From Robiginitomaculum sp. (lineage in GTDB: Bacteria > Pseudomonadota > Alphaproteobacteria > Caulobacterales > Maricaulaceae), in contig NVXG01000039.1 in assembly GCA_002733805.1 (NCBI GenBank), positions 1 through 53,280 on the forward strand: DNA of 53,280 nucleotides, written 5' to 3'. Shown here in pieces: positions 35,701 to 43,902 of this stretch (positions within the stretch are counted from its first letter, which is position 1; each line of letters opens with the position of its first letter). The position numbers were made by a program, and so were the translations under genes. The notes below the pieces were generated by a model, which worked only from the letters and a program-made list of their open reading frames with translations, was not told where the DNA came from and searched no databases.

Positions 35701-36008
35701 ATTTAATTTTCTCTGCTTTGGCCGACCCAACCCGGCGCAACATTTTTGAGGCGCTACGCGATCGCCCGCAAACTGTCGGGCAATTGGCGGCCAACCAACC
35801 GGTAAGCCGACCCGCCGTTTCCCAACATTTGAAGGTATTACACAAGGCCAAACTGGTCAGTATGCAAGCGCAAGGTAATCGTAATTTATACGCGCTGCGG
35901 CGTGAAGGCCTGGACGAATTGCGGGCCTATCTGGACGAATTCTGGTCCGACGCCCTGTTTGCCTTTGGCGCTGAAATCATTAGAAAAAACAACGAACAAG
36001 GAAGCTAA
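35691..36008 (+). CDS. ArsR-family winged-helix transcriptional regulator
   Basis: 105 aa, metal-site-free ArsR type found next to SRPBCC genes. FSALADPTRRNIFEALRDRP is the conserved start and RPAVSQHLKVLHKAKLV the recognition helix. There is no CxC metal motif, so the signal is not an obvious metal. No ribosome site precedes the ATG, and its start lies inside a palindromic operator. One base separates its stop from the SRPBCC gene. Confidence 0.93.
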   Translation: MTYDLIFSALADPTRRNIFEALRDRPQTVGQLAANQPVSRPAVSQHLKVLHKAKLVSMQAQGNRNLYALRREGLDELRAYLDEFWSDALFAFGAEIIRKNNEQGS

Positions 36009-36009
36009 C

Positions 36010-36468
36010 ATGCTTGATCCCGTAACCTATTCCATCGAAGTTCCCTGCAACCAGCAACAGGCGTTTGAGACCTTTGTCGATATCGGCTCATGGTGGCCAT
36101 TGGACAAACGCTCCATCGCCACCATGCAGGGCAAGCAAAAACCCATATCCTTAACTCTGGATCGGCAAGTGGGTGGCCAAATCATTGAAACTGGCGAAGA
36201 TGGAACCGAATATCATTGGGGCACGGTCCGCACGTATGACCCCCACGCTCTGTTCGTCATGGATTTTCATATGGGAATGCCCGCCATGTCGCCCTGCAGC
36301 CAAGTCAAAGTTCGCTTTACCGAATTAGATGCAAACCGCACCGAGGTCACCCTCATTCAAGACAATTGGGAAGCCTATGGCAACATGGCTGAAATGATGC
36401 GCGACGGATATGGCAGCTCTTGGCGCATGTTATTCGAAGAAGCTTATAAAACCGTTTGTACCCGGTAA
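36010..36468 (+). CDS. SRPBCC (AHSA1-like) domain protein
   Basis: 152 aa, START/Bet v1-like fold. TYSIEVPCNQQQAFETFVD, SWWPLDKRS, GGQIIETGEDGTEYHWGTV and TEVTLIQDNWE are typical of the activator-of-Hsp90-like proteins paired with ArsR regulators. ATG 36010 follows AAGGAAG. Binds a hydrophobic small molecule in other members; ligand unknown here. Second gene of the ArsR operon. Confidence 0.92.
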   Translation: MLDPVTYSIEVPCNQQQAFETFVDIGSWWPLDKRSIATMQGKQKPISLTLDRQVGGQIIETGEDGTEYHWGTVRTYDPHALFVMDFHMGMPAMSPCSQVKVRFTELDANRTEVTLIQDNWEAYGNMAEMMRDGYGSSWRMLFEEAYKTVCTR

Positions 36469-36496
36469 ACGTGAGGCATTAGCCTTCTGGAAAATT

Positions 36497-38029
36497 TTAC
36501 GGCTCGGCAACTCCGCCAAAGCGCACGCCTGACAGCTTGGCCATTTCTGGCTTCCAAGTGGTCAGGTCTTGATGACGGAATTCGGACAGATGATCATGTC
36601 CACAAGCCCGCGCCATGACCTGCATCAGATGCACCGATGCATCTAGGAAATTGGCCAAGCGTTTGGCGGCTATATCCACATCCAGCAGGGCGCGCAATTC
36701 CGGTTTTTGCGTGGCGATACCCGCCGGGCAATTATTGGTGTTGCACATACGCGCCGCCACGCAGCCAATGGCCTGCAAGGCGGAATTAGACAAGGCAATG
36801 CCATCCGCCCCCATCGCCATCGCTTTGATGAAATCCTCTGGCATCCGCAACCCGCCGGTGATGATTAGGGTCACTTCCCTGCCAGATTTTTTGTCGAGAT
36901 GGGCCCGCGCCCGGGCCAAAGCCGGGATGGTTGGAACGCTAATATGATCCCGAAACAACAGAGGCGCCGCGCCGGTACCGCCGCCACGACCATCCAAAAT
37001 AATATAATCCGCCCCGGCTGCTAGCGCAAAATCAATGTCGTCTTCGATCTGGTTGGCCGACAGCTTATAGCCGATTGGGATGCCTCCCGAACGCTCGCGC
37101 ACCTCGTCGGACAATTTGCGAAAATCATCCACAGTTTTCAGCGTCTGAAAAGTCGGTGGAGAAATGGCATCCTGTCCGACGGTCAAGCCTCTGGTTTCAG
37201 CAATTTTGGCCGTTACTTTGGCACCGGGCAAATGGCCGCCAGTGCCGGTCTTGGCACCTTGTCCGCCCTTAAAATGAAAGGCTTGCACCTTTTCGACCAA
37301 TTCCAGATCCCAACCAAATTTGGCCGAAGCCAGCTCGTAAAAATACCGGCTATTGGCCTCACGTTCCTCGCGCAAGGCACCGCCTTCGCCGGAACAAATC
37401 CCAGTCCCGGCCAGCTCCGCACCTAATGCCAGTGCGACCTTTGCTTCTTCGGATAATGCACCGAAACTCATATCCGAAACAAACAATGGAATGTCCAGAA
37501 CCAGCGGCTTTTTGGCCCGTGGTCCGATCACCAGTTCGGTTGCAACTTCTGCATCATCCATCAACGGTTTACGGGCGAATTGGGCGGGTAAAATCTGGAT
37601 GTCATCCCAATGGGGCAAATCCTTGCGGGGTACGCCCATAGCACCCAACTCGCCATGATGGCCCACCTTGCTCAATCCATCGCGGGCCAGTTGATGAATA
37701 CGCGCCACGGTTGGCTCCTCAGGTGTGGGTTCAGCCGATGGCATCCCGCCTCGTGCCATTTGCGGAACCTCATCGCCCGGTTGCGCCTCACCCAGCTTCG
37801 TATGGGACCCATCACAAAACGGGGCATTGGCCGTGGCTTTGCACTGGCACAAATACGCCGTTTCGGTTTTTTCAGCGGTAAACGCGGTGGGCGCAAGACC
37901 CGTACCCTTATGCGACCCATCACAAAACGGCTGATTTTTCGAACGCCCACAAGTACACCAATAATAGGTTTCCCCCGCAACCAATTCCGTTTTCACCGGT
38001 TTCTTGGCGGCAATGATTGGTTTTGTCAT
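36497..38029 (-). CDS. Two CDGSH iron-sulfur domains fused to an FMN-binding glutamate synthase domain
   Basis: 510 aa. The N-terminus has two CDGSH [2Fe-2S] motifs: CTCGRSKNQPFCDGSH (C25, C27, C36, H40) and CQCKATANAPFCDGSH (C61, C63, C72, H76). A linker (about 80-110) leads to a GltB-like FMN barrel: LFVSDMSFGALSEEAKVAL, GEGGALREE, GQGAKTGTGGHLPGAKV and LDGRGGGTGAAPLLF. CVAARMCNTNNC keeps the C-x5-C-x4-C [3Fe-4S] spacing. There are no membrane segments, unlike the related protein at 30930-32510. The layout suggests electrons pass between three Fe-S clusters and FMN. Substrate unknown. Single gene. Confidence 0.92.
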   Translation of the reverse strand: MTKPIIAAKKPVKTELVAGETYYWCTCGRSKNQPFCDGSHKGTGLAPTAFTAEKTETAYLCQCKATANAPFCDGSHTKLGEAQPGDEVPQMARGGMPSAEPTPEEPTVARIHQLARDGLSKVGHHGELGAMGVPRKDLPHWDDIQILPAQFARKPLMDDAEVATELVIGPRAKKPLVLDIPLFVSDMSFGALSEEAKVALALGAELAGTGICSGEGGALREEREANSRYFYELASAKFGWDLELVEKVQAFHFKGGQGAKTGTGGHLPGAKVTAKIAETRGLTVGQDAISPPTFQTLKTVDDFRKLSDEVRERSGGIPIGYKLSANQIEDDIDFALAAGADYIILDGRGGGTGAAPLLFRDHISVPTIPALARARAHLDKKSGREVTLIITGGLRMPEDFIKAMAMGADGIALSNSALQAIGCVAARMCNTNNCPAGIATQKPELRALLDVDIAAKRLANFLDASVHLMQVMARACGHDHLSEFRHQDLTTWKPEMAKLSGVRFGGVAEP

Positions 38030-38187
38030 AGGTCTATTCCTGAATTTTAGAGGCTTTTCGAGTTCTGGATCAGCCTACTGGAACGTAAGGGTTTGGCAAA
38101 TGCACGGATAGCGGGGGAAGGCGTGCCAGCGGAGGAACGAACTGTGTAATCATTCATAGCTTATGCTTTATCTCAATACCTGCCTCC

Positions 38188-38265
38188 CTCCGGCTTGACC
38201 AGTGGGTCCAGAAAACCTTTCAGCAATACCCGTGCGTTGAGATGGATACTCCGGTCAAGCCGGAG
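38188..38265. repeat. Dispersed palindromic repeat (alphaproteobacterial type)
   Basis: CTCCGGCTTGACC (38188-38200) and GGTCAAGCCGGAG (38253-38265) form a perfect 13-bp inverted repeat around 52 bases. The GGTCAAGCCGGAGTACGACGA string resembles short palindromic repeats scattered through many alphaproteobacterial genomes. It lies in the gap after the deacylase gene. Confidence 0.75.
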
Positions 38266-38301
38266 TACGACGAATGTGAGGGTGTTGTGGGCATTATCTA
38301 C

Positions 38302-40071
38302 TCACACCCCAGCTCGCACCAACCTACCTGGCCTTGCATCAGTGATCTGGTCGTTGGCGATGACCTGCTCCCCCGACACGAAAGTCGCTTTATAGCCGCT
38401 AACCGGTTGCAACAGGCGTTGGCCACCGGCGGGTAGGTCTTTGACCATGGTCGGAACTTTCAAGGACAGATTGTCATAATCAATGACATTGATGTCGGCT
38501 TTTAAGCCAACTTGCAGTCGCCCACGATCAGCAAAGCCCAGATAATCCGCTCCATCGGCGCTGAGCATTTGCACGGCGCGTGGCAGCGAAATGGTGTCGC
38601 CGTTTCGGCTCTTGGTCCAATGGGTCAGGAAATAGGTCGGGAAACTGGCATCACAGATATAGCCCACATGCGCCCCGCCATCGGTCAGGCCGGGCAAGAC
38701 ATATGGATTGGTCAACATGGTATGGACTGCATCATAATTCATATCGGTATAATTGTAGGCTGGAAAATAAATCAGCGCATGGCCATCGTTTTCCAGCACT
38801 TCATCATACAGTCGATCCCAGATACTGACCCCGGCATCGCGGGCTTTTTGGGCGATGGAGTTTTTTGCGCCTTGCTCATAATCCACCTCGCCATCGCCAG
38901 CCGGATCAAGCCGGAATAATTTCTCGGCAACAAATTCCATCCCGGCAATCAGCAGGTCAGTCATCGGCGGAATCGAAGAACCCGGACCGGCCAATTGAAC
39001 CGGCGTTTCGGCTAGCATTTTGGCCTTCATGGCCGGGTCGCGCATTTTGGTGACTCGCTCGGCCAAGGGCAATTCAGCCATTTCAATATAACTTGGAAAA
39101 GCCATCAACGGGTGAAAGGTGGATTGTAATCCTAAAAACACCCCGATGGCCCGCGGTGCTGCTTGTAAGAACAATTCCACGCCGTCGGCTTGCAAATCTG
39201 CGGTGCGCTTGGCGATGCGGGTCCAATGGTCCGGCACCAGATCGCGCTGCATCCAAGTCATCGATGATTTATGCCCCGGCGCGGCTCGAAAAAACTTTTC
39301 CAGAATATCAAATTCAAGATCGAACTGGTCGCCCTCGCGCTCCTGATTAAAATCATTCACCGCATGCAACACGCCGTGGCCCAAGCCGTTTAAGCCTTCG
39401 GCAATCCCGACCAGCTCGTCCGGGTGGGCTTCCGATGACGGGGTCCACTCACCATCAGCGCTTTTATGAAAGTCGGAACGTCCGGTGGAAAAGCCTACCG
39501 CCCCGGCTTTCATGGCCTCGGTAGTTAGCTCGCGCATTTTGGCGATGTCCTGGGTGGTGGCCAGCTCATCAGCAATAGCCCGCTCGCCCATCACAAACAC
39601 CCGAAGCGGATCGTGCGGTAACATCATGGCAAAATCGACCGTGTGCGGTATCGCATCAATGGCGCTCATATATTCGGGGAAACTTTCCCAATCCCAAGTA
39701 ATGCCCTCGGACAGCGCAGAACCCGGTATGTCCTCGACCCCTTCCATCAGGCGGATCAGCTTGTCATGATCGGCGGCACGACACGGCGCAAAACCAACCC
39801 CGCAATTACCGGTGACAATGGTGGTGACCCCGTGATTGACCGAGGGCATCAATTCCTGATCCCACGAAATCTGACCATCATAATGGGTGTGCAGATCAAC
39901 AAAGCCGGGGGTGACGATATGGCCCTTGGCATCCAGCGTCTGGGTGGCCGATCCAGCACAATCCCCGATCTCGACAATGATCCCGTCTTTTACGGCGATA
40001 TTGGCGACAAATGGCGCAGCCCCGGTGCCATCCACGATCATTCCGTTCTCGATTTTCAGATCATATTGCAT
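38302..40071 (-). CDS. N-acyl-D-amino-acid deacylase (amidohydrolase family)
   Basis: 589 aa. Metal-site motifs of D-aminoacylases are present: GFVDLHTHYDG (H61, H63), VTGNCGVGFAP (C90) and LTDGGAHVGYICDA. The N- and C-terminal beta-sandwich pieces (IENGMIVDGTGAAP; GRLQVGLKADINVIDYD) complete the fold. Members hydrolyse N-acyl-D-amino acids or related amides. ATG 40071 follows GAGGGA. It overlaps the BASS gene by 11 bases and is the last gene of an acylase-transporter-deacylase set. Confidence 0.92.
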   Translation of the reverse strand: MQYDLKIENGMIVDGTGAAPFVANIAVKDGIIVEIGDCAGSATQTLDAKGHIVTPGFVDLHTHYDGQISWDQELMPSVNHGVTTIVTGNCGVGFAPCRAADHDKLIRLMEGVEDIPGSALSEGITWDWESFPEYMSAIDAIPHTVDFAMMLPHDPLRVFVMGERAIADELATTQDIAKMRELTTEAMKAGAVGFSTGRSDFHKSADGEWTPSSEAHPDELVGIAEGLNGLGHGVLHAVNDFNQEREGDQFDLEFDILEKFFRAAPGHKSSMTWMQRDLVPDHWTRIAKRTADLQADGVELFLQAAPRAIGVFLGLQSTFHPLMAFPSYIEMAELPLAERVTKMRDPAMKAKMLAETPVQLAGPGSSIPPMTDLLIAGMEFVAEKLFRLDPAGDGEVDYEQGAKNSIAQKARDAGVSIWDRLYDEVLENDGHALIYFPAYNYTDMNYDAVHTMLTNPYVLPGLTDGGAHVGYICDASFPTYFLTHWTKSRNGDTISLPRAVQMLSADGADYLGFADRGRLQVGLKADINVIDYDNLSLKVPTMVKDLPAGGQRLLQPVSGYKATFVSGEQVIANDQITDARPGRLVRAGV

Positions 40072-40987
40072 TTGTCGTCCCTCGTTTTTTGTCAACCGTT
40101 CGAAAAATGAACACCATACACCCCCCGGCCACAATATGCCACAGCCCCCACATGCCGGTAATGGCGGCCGCACCGCCCAGACCGGACAAATGGGTCAGTA
40201 AAATAATCAGACCAAGCCCGGAGTTTTGGATACCCACCTCAAACGCCAAAGCCCTGCGGGTTGGGATATCAGCCTGGGTAACCAGCCCGGTGCCATAGCC
40301 CAAGGCAAATGCCAGCGCGTTGTGAACAATCACCAACGGCAAAATGATCATGCCAAAATCAGCCAACACGGCGCGGTAGGTATAAAACCCGACAAAAATA
40401 ATGCCAAGCAAAACCACGCCGCCAAACAGGGCCAACGGTTTTTGTAAACGTTTGGCCAGTTTGGGCGCACGCCACGCGGTCAGCGCGCCGAGCAATAGCG
40501 GCAGGGCCAAGATTAACAGGGTCTGGCTTAAAAACGCCATACGATCAAACTGGGTGGTGCTTAGCAATTGCCGGGTCGGCTCGTAAATCGACAACCAAAA
40601 CAAGATGGAGACCGGCGTAACGAACGCAGCAGCCAGAGACGAGGTTGCAGTCATCGACACCGACAAGGCCGTATTGGCCCGCCCGAACATCGCCAGCAAA
40701 TTGGAGATATTGCCGCCGGGACAACAGGCCACCAAGATCATCCCCAAGGCTAGCGACGGAGCGGGTTTCAGCACCATCACCAATCCCAAGGTCAGCAAAG
40801 GCAAGCCGATAATCTGGGCCAGCATGCCGGCCAGATAATGCTTTGGGTCCTCCCGGAAAAACATAAAATGTTCGCGGCGAAGCCCCAGCGCCACCGCATA
40901 CATCATGGTGGCCAACACCAAGGTCAGCAGACCAGATTGGCCACTTCCCAGTTCGATCTGAATCTGATCAAGCGCACTGACATCCAT
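40061..40987 (-). CDS. Bile acid:sodium symporter (BASS) family transporter
   Basis: 308-aa inner-membrane protein with about nine or ten helices. VACCPGGNISNLLAMFGRAN is the crossover-helix signature; ALAFEVGIQNSGLGLIIL is the second (ExGxQNxGL). BASS proteins carry bile acids, keto acids or other organic anions with sodium. ATG 40987 begins eight bases after the acylase stop; a TTG at 41011 is possible. Overlaps the downstream deacylase by 11 bases. Context suggests import of an acid released or used by its two hydrolase neighbours. Confidence 0.9.
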   Translation of the reverse strand: MDVSALDQIQIELGSGQSGLLTLVLATMMYAVALGLRREHFMFFREDPKHYLAGMLAQIIGLPLLTLGLVMVLKPAPSLALGMILVACCPGGNISNLLAMFGRANTALSVSMTATSSLAAAFVTPVSILFWLSIYEPTRQLLSTTQFDRMAFLSQTLLILALPLLLGALTAWRAPKLAKRLQKPLALFGGVVLLGIIFVGFYTYRAVLADFGMIILPLVIVHNALAFALGYGTGLVTQADIPTRRALAFEVGIQNSGLGLIILLTHLSGLGGAAAITGMWGLWHIVAGGCMVFIFRTVDKKRGTTNAI

Positions 40988-40994
40988 CCGAGGG

Positions 40995-43169
40995 TCAATC
41001 ACTCGCCGCAATGAATTGTGGCCTGTAATTCCGCTCGGCCAAGCTCAGAATTTCATCCCGATCTCGCAATCCCTTGCGCCATTTCTGCCCGGCAAACAAT
41101 GGTGCCTGATCAGAATAATGTTTGGAGTTTTCGTCCAATGTAGCGCTGCCAAATTGATGGATAATTTCGGCACTGGCCGCGCCACCGTCTTTCCATTCAA
41201 CCAGAGCGATCCAAGTGTCCCCGGCGGCGGCGCGCAATATGCCGTCCTCGCCAAAACTTTGCGGGTATATTGCCCGCAAGGTATCAGACGCTCCATCAAT
41301 CGGTAGATCAACCGCGCCATGAACCAGCCGGTTTAGCTCGCCCCATTTCGGATCAATCCGCCCATAATGCTCGAGCAGATAATTCACCGCCTCGCGAAAC
41401 GCCACTTCCGGGCTGGGCGCTTCGATATGGGTGAATTCTTCCGTTATGTGCGGGCTGGTGGTCAGAACCCCTAGGGCCGCATGAGTATTGGCGATATTGG
41501 TCCGTAAATCCCAATCGGCCAGATGCCCCGCCGCGAGAAGCATTTGCGGCTCGGCGCTCCAATCCATTGCAATAATCTGTGCCACCAGTTTGGCCGCATC
41601 CGATTTGACCGAATAGGCCGTATCAAATTTGATCTCGAGCAGTCTTTGCTTATCGATCAAACTAGTGCCATCGGTCAATTCCATCATTCGGTACGAACGG
41701 TTGGTGTGATTGGTTTGCAAGCCCATTTCGGCCGGGAAGTCTTCGCGTTTTAGATTGTCCGGACCATCGGTCGCCACAAATGGCGTATTGTTGGAATTAA
41801 AAATCAGACCCGATTGTGGATTGAACAATTGCGGACCTTCCGCGTAGGGCAAATACTCCGACCAGATTAGATCAGAGCGATCCCCCGGCAGGTATTTCTT
41901 CCAGTCCCATCCCGGCTTTCGATCCGGGTATTGGGCATTGTGAATAAAGCCGATATTGCCTGCCGCATCGGCATAGATATAATTGATGCTGGGCAAAGCG
42001 TTCAGGCCCATTGCCGCCTGAAACTGTTCCAGATTTGTGGATTTGTTCAGGGCGTAATACTGGCCCAACTGGCCGATTTCATCCATGCCAGCATAACGCA
42101 GAGCATAATCGCCATGATCCGTTTCAAACACCGGGCCGTGGCGAGAGCGCAAAATAGTCCGCTTGGCCGCAAAGGCAAACGGACCCCACAGGCGAACCAG
42201 AATGGTGATCTGTTGTTTCTCAAAGTCCTGCCATGTGCCGTCCAGCTTGTATTGATCCGGGTTATCCGGGTTGCGCTCCAACACATAGACATCGACCAGA
42301 TCCTGTGCGCTGACCGTATTGGCCCAACCCAGATAATCGTTAAACCCGTGCAAGATCAACGGCACGCCGGGAAAGGTTCCGCCGGTCATGTTCAAACCTT
42401 CCTCCGAGATCAGATGCGCCTCATACCACGCCACCGGCCCGGTCATTGGCTGATGCGAATTGATCATCAATCGCGTCACCCCGTCCCCGGCCCGCTGGGC
42501 CGAAACCGCAATCGCGTTGGAGCCACGCCGCACCATGGTGGATGGTGCCACATGCCAGGCGGATCGCCCCGGTCCAGGGTCCAGCGCAATTTCCATGGCC
42601 CGCTCATCGCCAGACAGCGCCAGCAGCACGCCATCGAACCCATAGAAAAACGGCGTTTTGAAAATAAACCCGGCCACAATGTCCCGCTCGGTAAACGGAG
42701 CCAGCCCGCGCCATGTGGATTTTGGATGATTGGCCGCATACAGGTTCAAGCCATCGGCATAGGCCGCCGCAATGGCTTTGGTGCCGGGCGAAACCTTGTC
42801 AGCATAATCGCGCTCAACAATGCCCCAGACATCCATCAGCCCCACAATATAGTCGGTCGGTGCCGCGCCTTTGCCATCATAAGAGGCCAACACACCGCGC
42901 GTTGCCGCCACCATTTGCTGAATGGTTTCAAAATCATCCTCGGCATGGGCAAAGCCCAGTCCAAACGACGCATCGGCATCGCGCACCCCATAGATATGCG
43001 GCACCCCCCAATTGTCCCGAACGATCTGTACATCATACCGGCTGGCGTTTTTGGCCAATTGCTGTGCGGGTGGATTTGCCGCCAAAGGATGCCACAACCA
43101 AGCGCCAACGCCGATCATTACCACCGCCAAAATGCCCATTCCGAATGACAGTATTTTCTTGAATTTCAT
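40995..43169 (-). CDS. Penicillin acylase family (Ntn-hydrolase) protein
   Basis: 724 aa. One N-terminal membrane helix or signal (about 7-26), a short alpha chain, then the autocatalytic site MVRRGSNAIAVSA, with S217 as the beta-chain N-terminal nucleophile after G216. VRDNWGVPHIYGVRDADASF is the canonical alpha-chain start and INSHQPMTGPVAWYEAHL a substrate-site region. Relatives cleave penicillin G, N-acyl-homoserine lactones or other amides. ATG 43169 has only a weak ribosome site. First gene of the set with the BASS transporter and deacylase. Periplasmic action is likely. Confidence 0.92.
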   Translation of the reverse strand: MKFKKILSFGMGILAVVMIGVGAWLWHPLAANPPAQQLAKNASRYDVQIVRDNWGVPHIYGVRDADASFGLGFAHAEDDFETIQQMVAATRGVLASYDGKGAAPTDYIVGLMDVWGIVERDYADKVSPGTKAIAAAYADGLNLYAANHPKSTWRGLAPFTERDIVAGFIFKTPFFYGFDGVLLALSGDERAMEIALDPGPGRSAWHVAPSTMVRRGSNAIAVSAQRAGDGVTRLMINSHQPMTGPVAWYEAHLISEEGLNMTGGTFPGVPLILHGFNDYLGWANTVSAQDLVDVYVLERNPDNPDQYKLDGTWQDFEKQQITILVRLWGPFAFAAKRTILRSRHGPVFETDHGDYALRYAGMDEIGQLGQYYALNKSTNLEQFQAAMGLNALPSINYIYADAAGNIGFIHNAQYPDRKPGWDWKKYLPGDRSDLIWSEYLPYAEGPQLFNPQSGLIFNSNNTPFVATDGPDNLKREDFPAEMGLQTNHTNRSYRMMELTDGTSLIDKQRLLEIKFDTAYSVKSDAAKLVAQIIAMDWSAEPQMLLAAGHLADWDLRTNIANTHAALGVLTTSPHITEEFTHIEAPSPEVAFREAVNYLLEHYGRIDPKWGELNRLVHGAVDLPIDGASDTLRAIYPQSFGEDGILRAAAGDTWIALVEWKDGGAASAEIIHQFGSATLDENSKHYSDQAPLFAGQKWRKGLRDRDEILSLAERNYRPQFIAASD

Positions 43170-43239
43170 ATCTCTGACGACCCTTTGTTTTTCGAGCACA
43201 CTTAATCACGAGATTCGAGTAAAACTCAAGAACGAAGCG

Positions 43240-43268
43240 TTGACAACTGTAAATTTACACATTACATA
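43240..43268 (+). promoter_or_regulatory. Promoter and operator of higBA
   Basis: TTGACA (43240-43245), 17 bases, then TACATA (43263-43268). The perfect palindrome TGTAAATTTACA (43248-43259) fills the spacer, well placed for autorepression by HigA. The higB ATG is seven bases after the -10, so the transcript is leaderless or nearly so. Confidence 0.65.
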
Positions 43269-43275
43269 TTTTAAT

Positions 43276-43554
43276 ATGATACTCAGTTTCAAACATCGCG
43301 GATTGAAACGGCTTTTTGAGAAAGGCGACCGAAGCAAGCTCCCCGCCGATATGATAACCCGTATTGAGGTTTTATTGGCGGCTTTGGACGAAGCACAAAT
43401 GGTTGAACATTTGGAGCGCCCGTCTTTTCGACTGCACCCGTTAAAGGGGCAACGAAAAGGACAATGGTCTGTTACGGTTCGCGCCAATTGGCGCATTACG
43501 TTTCGCTTCGAGGACGGCGATATTTTAGATGTAAATTTTGAAGATTATCACTAG
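43276..43554 (+). CDS. higB: HigB/RelE-family mRNA interferase toxin
   Basis: 92 aa. MILSFKHRGLKRLFEKGD, ALDEAQMVEHLERPSFRLHP and NWRITFRFEDGDILDVNFED (quoted in parts: NWRITFRFEDGD, VNFEDYH) are hallmark HigB sequences. It cleaves mRNA on the ribosome when free of HigA. The longer open frame upstream has no resemblance; ATG 43276 matches HigB N-termini. Toxin-before-antitoxin order is normal for higBA. Confidence 0.95.
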   Translation: MILSFKHRGLKRLFEKGDRSKLPADMITRIEVLLAALDEAQMVEHLERPSFRLHPLKGQRKGQWSVTVRANWRITFRFEDGDILDVNFEDYH

Positions 43555-43599
43555 TTTTTTCTCATAGGCAATGAAGCCGACCGATAAAGGAGATTGAGA

Positions 43600-43890
43600 A
43601 TGCCCATGTATAACCCGCCGCATCCGGGCAAAGGCCTGCGCGATGATTTTGATGCCCTTGGTTTATCCATTGCCAAAGCTGCCAACGCCTTGGGCGTAAC
43701 GCGGCAACAACTATACAAGGTGGTCAATGGCACCAGCGCCATTTCCCCCGAAATGGCGATCCGCTTGGAGGCAGTGATTGGCTCCACCGCCGACCAATGG
43801 CTACGCATGCAAAACGCCTATGATCTGGCGCAAATACGAAATGGTGGAGCGGGGATTGCCGATGGATTGGAACGGTTACGGGTGGCTTAA
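43600..43890 (+). CDS. higA: HigA-family antitoxin
   Basis: 96-aa HTH_XRE protein. YNPPHPGKGLRDDFDALGLS leads into the helix-turn-helix (IAKAANALGVTRQQLYKVVN), then GTSAISPEMAIRLEAVIG and ADQWLRMQNAYDLAQIR. AAAGGAG lies upstream of ATG 43600. It follows higB by 45 bases. Should bind HigB and the palindrome at 43248-43259. Confidence 0.95.
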   Translation: MPMYNPPHPGKGLRDDFDALGLSIAKAANALGVTRQQLYKVVNGTSAISPEMAIRLEAVIGSTADQWLRMQNAYDLAQIRNGGAGIADGLERLRVA

Positions 43891-43902
43891 GCCTTTACCC
43901 CT

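Noticed and set aside
41931-43148. 405-codon open frame on the plus strand
   Set aside because: Antisense to the penicillin-acylase-like gene, whose motifs are clear. Product is His/Arg-rich and unlike any family.
43012-43275. Upstream extension of the higB frame
   Set aside because: Runs through the acylase start and the higBA promoter; only the part from 43276 matches HigB.
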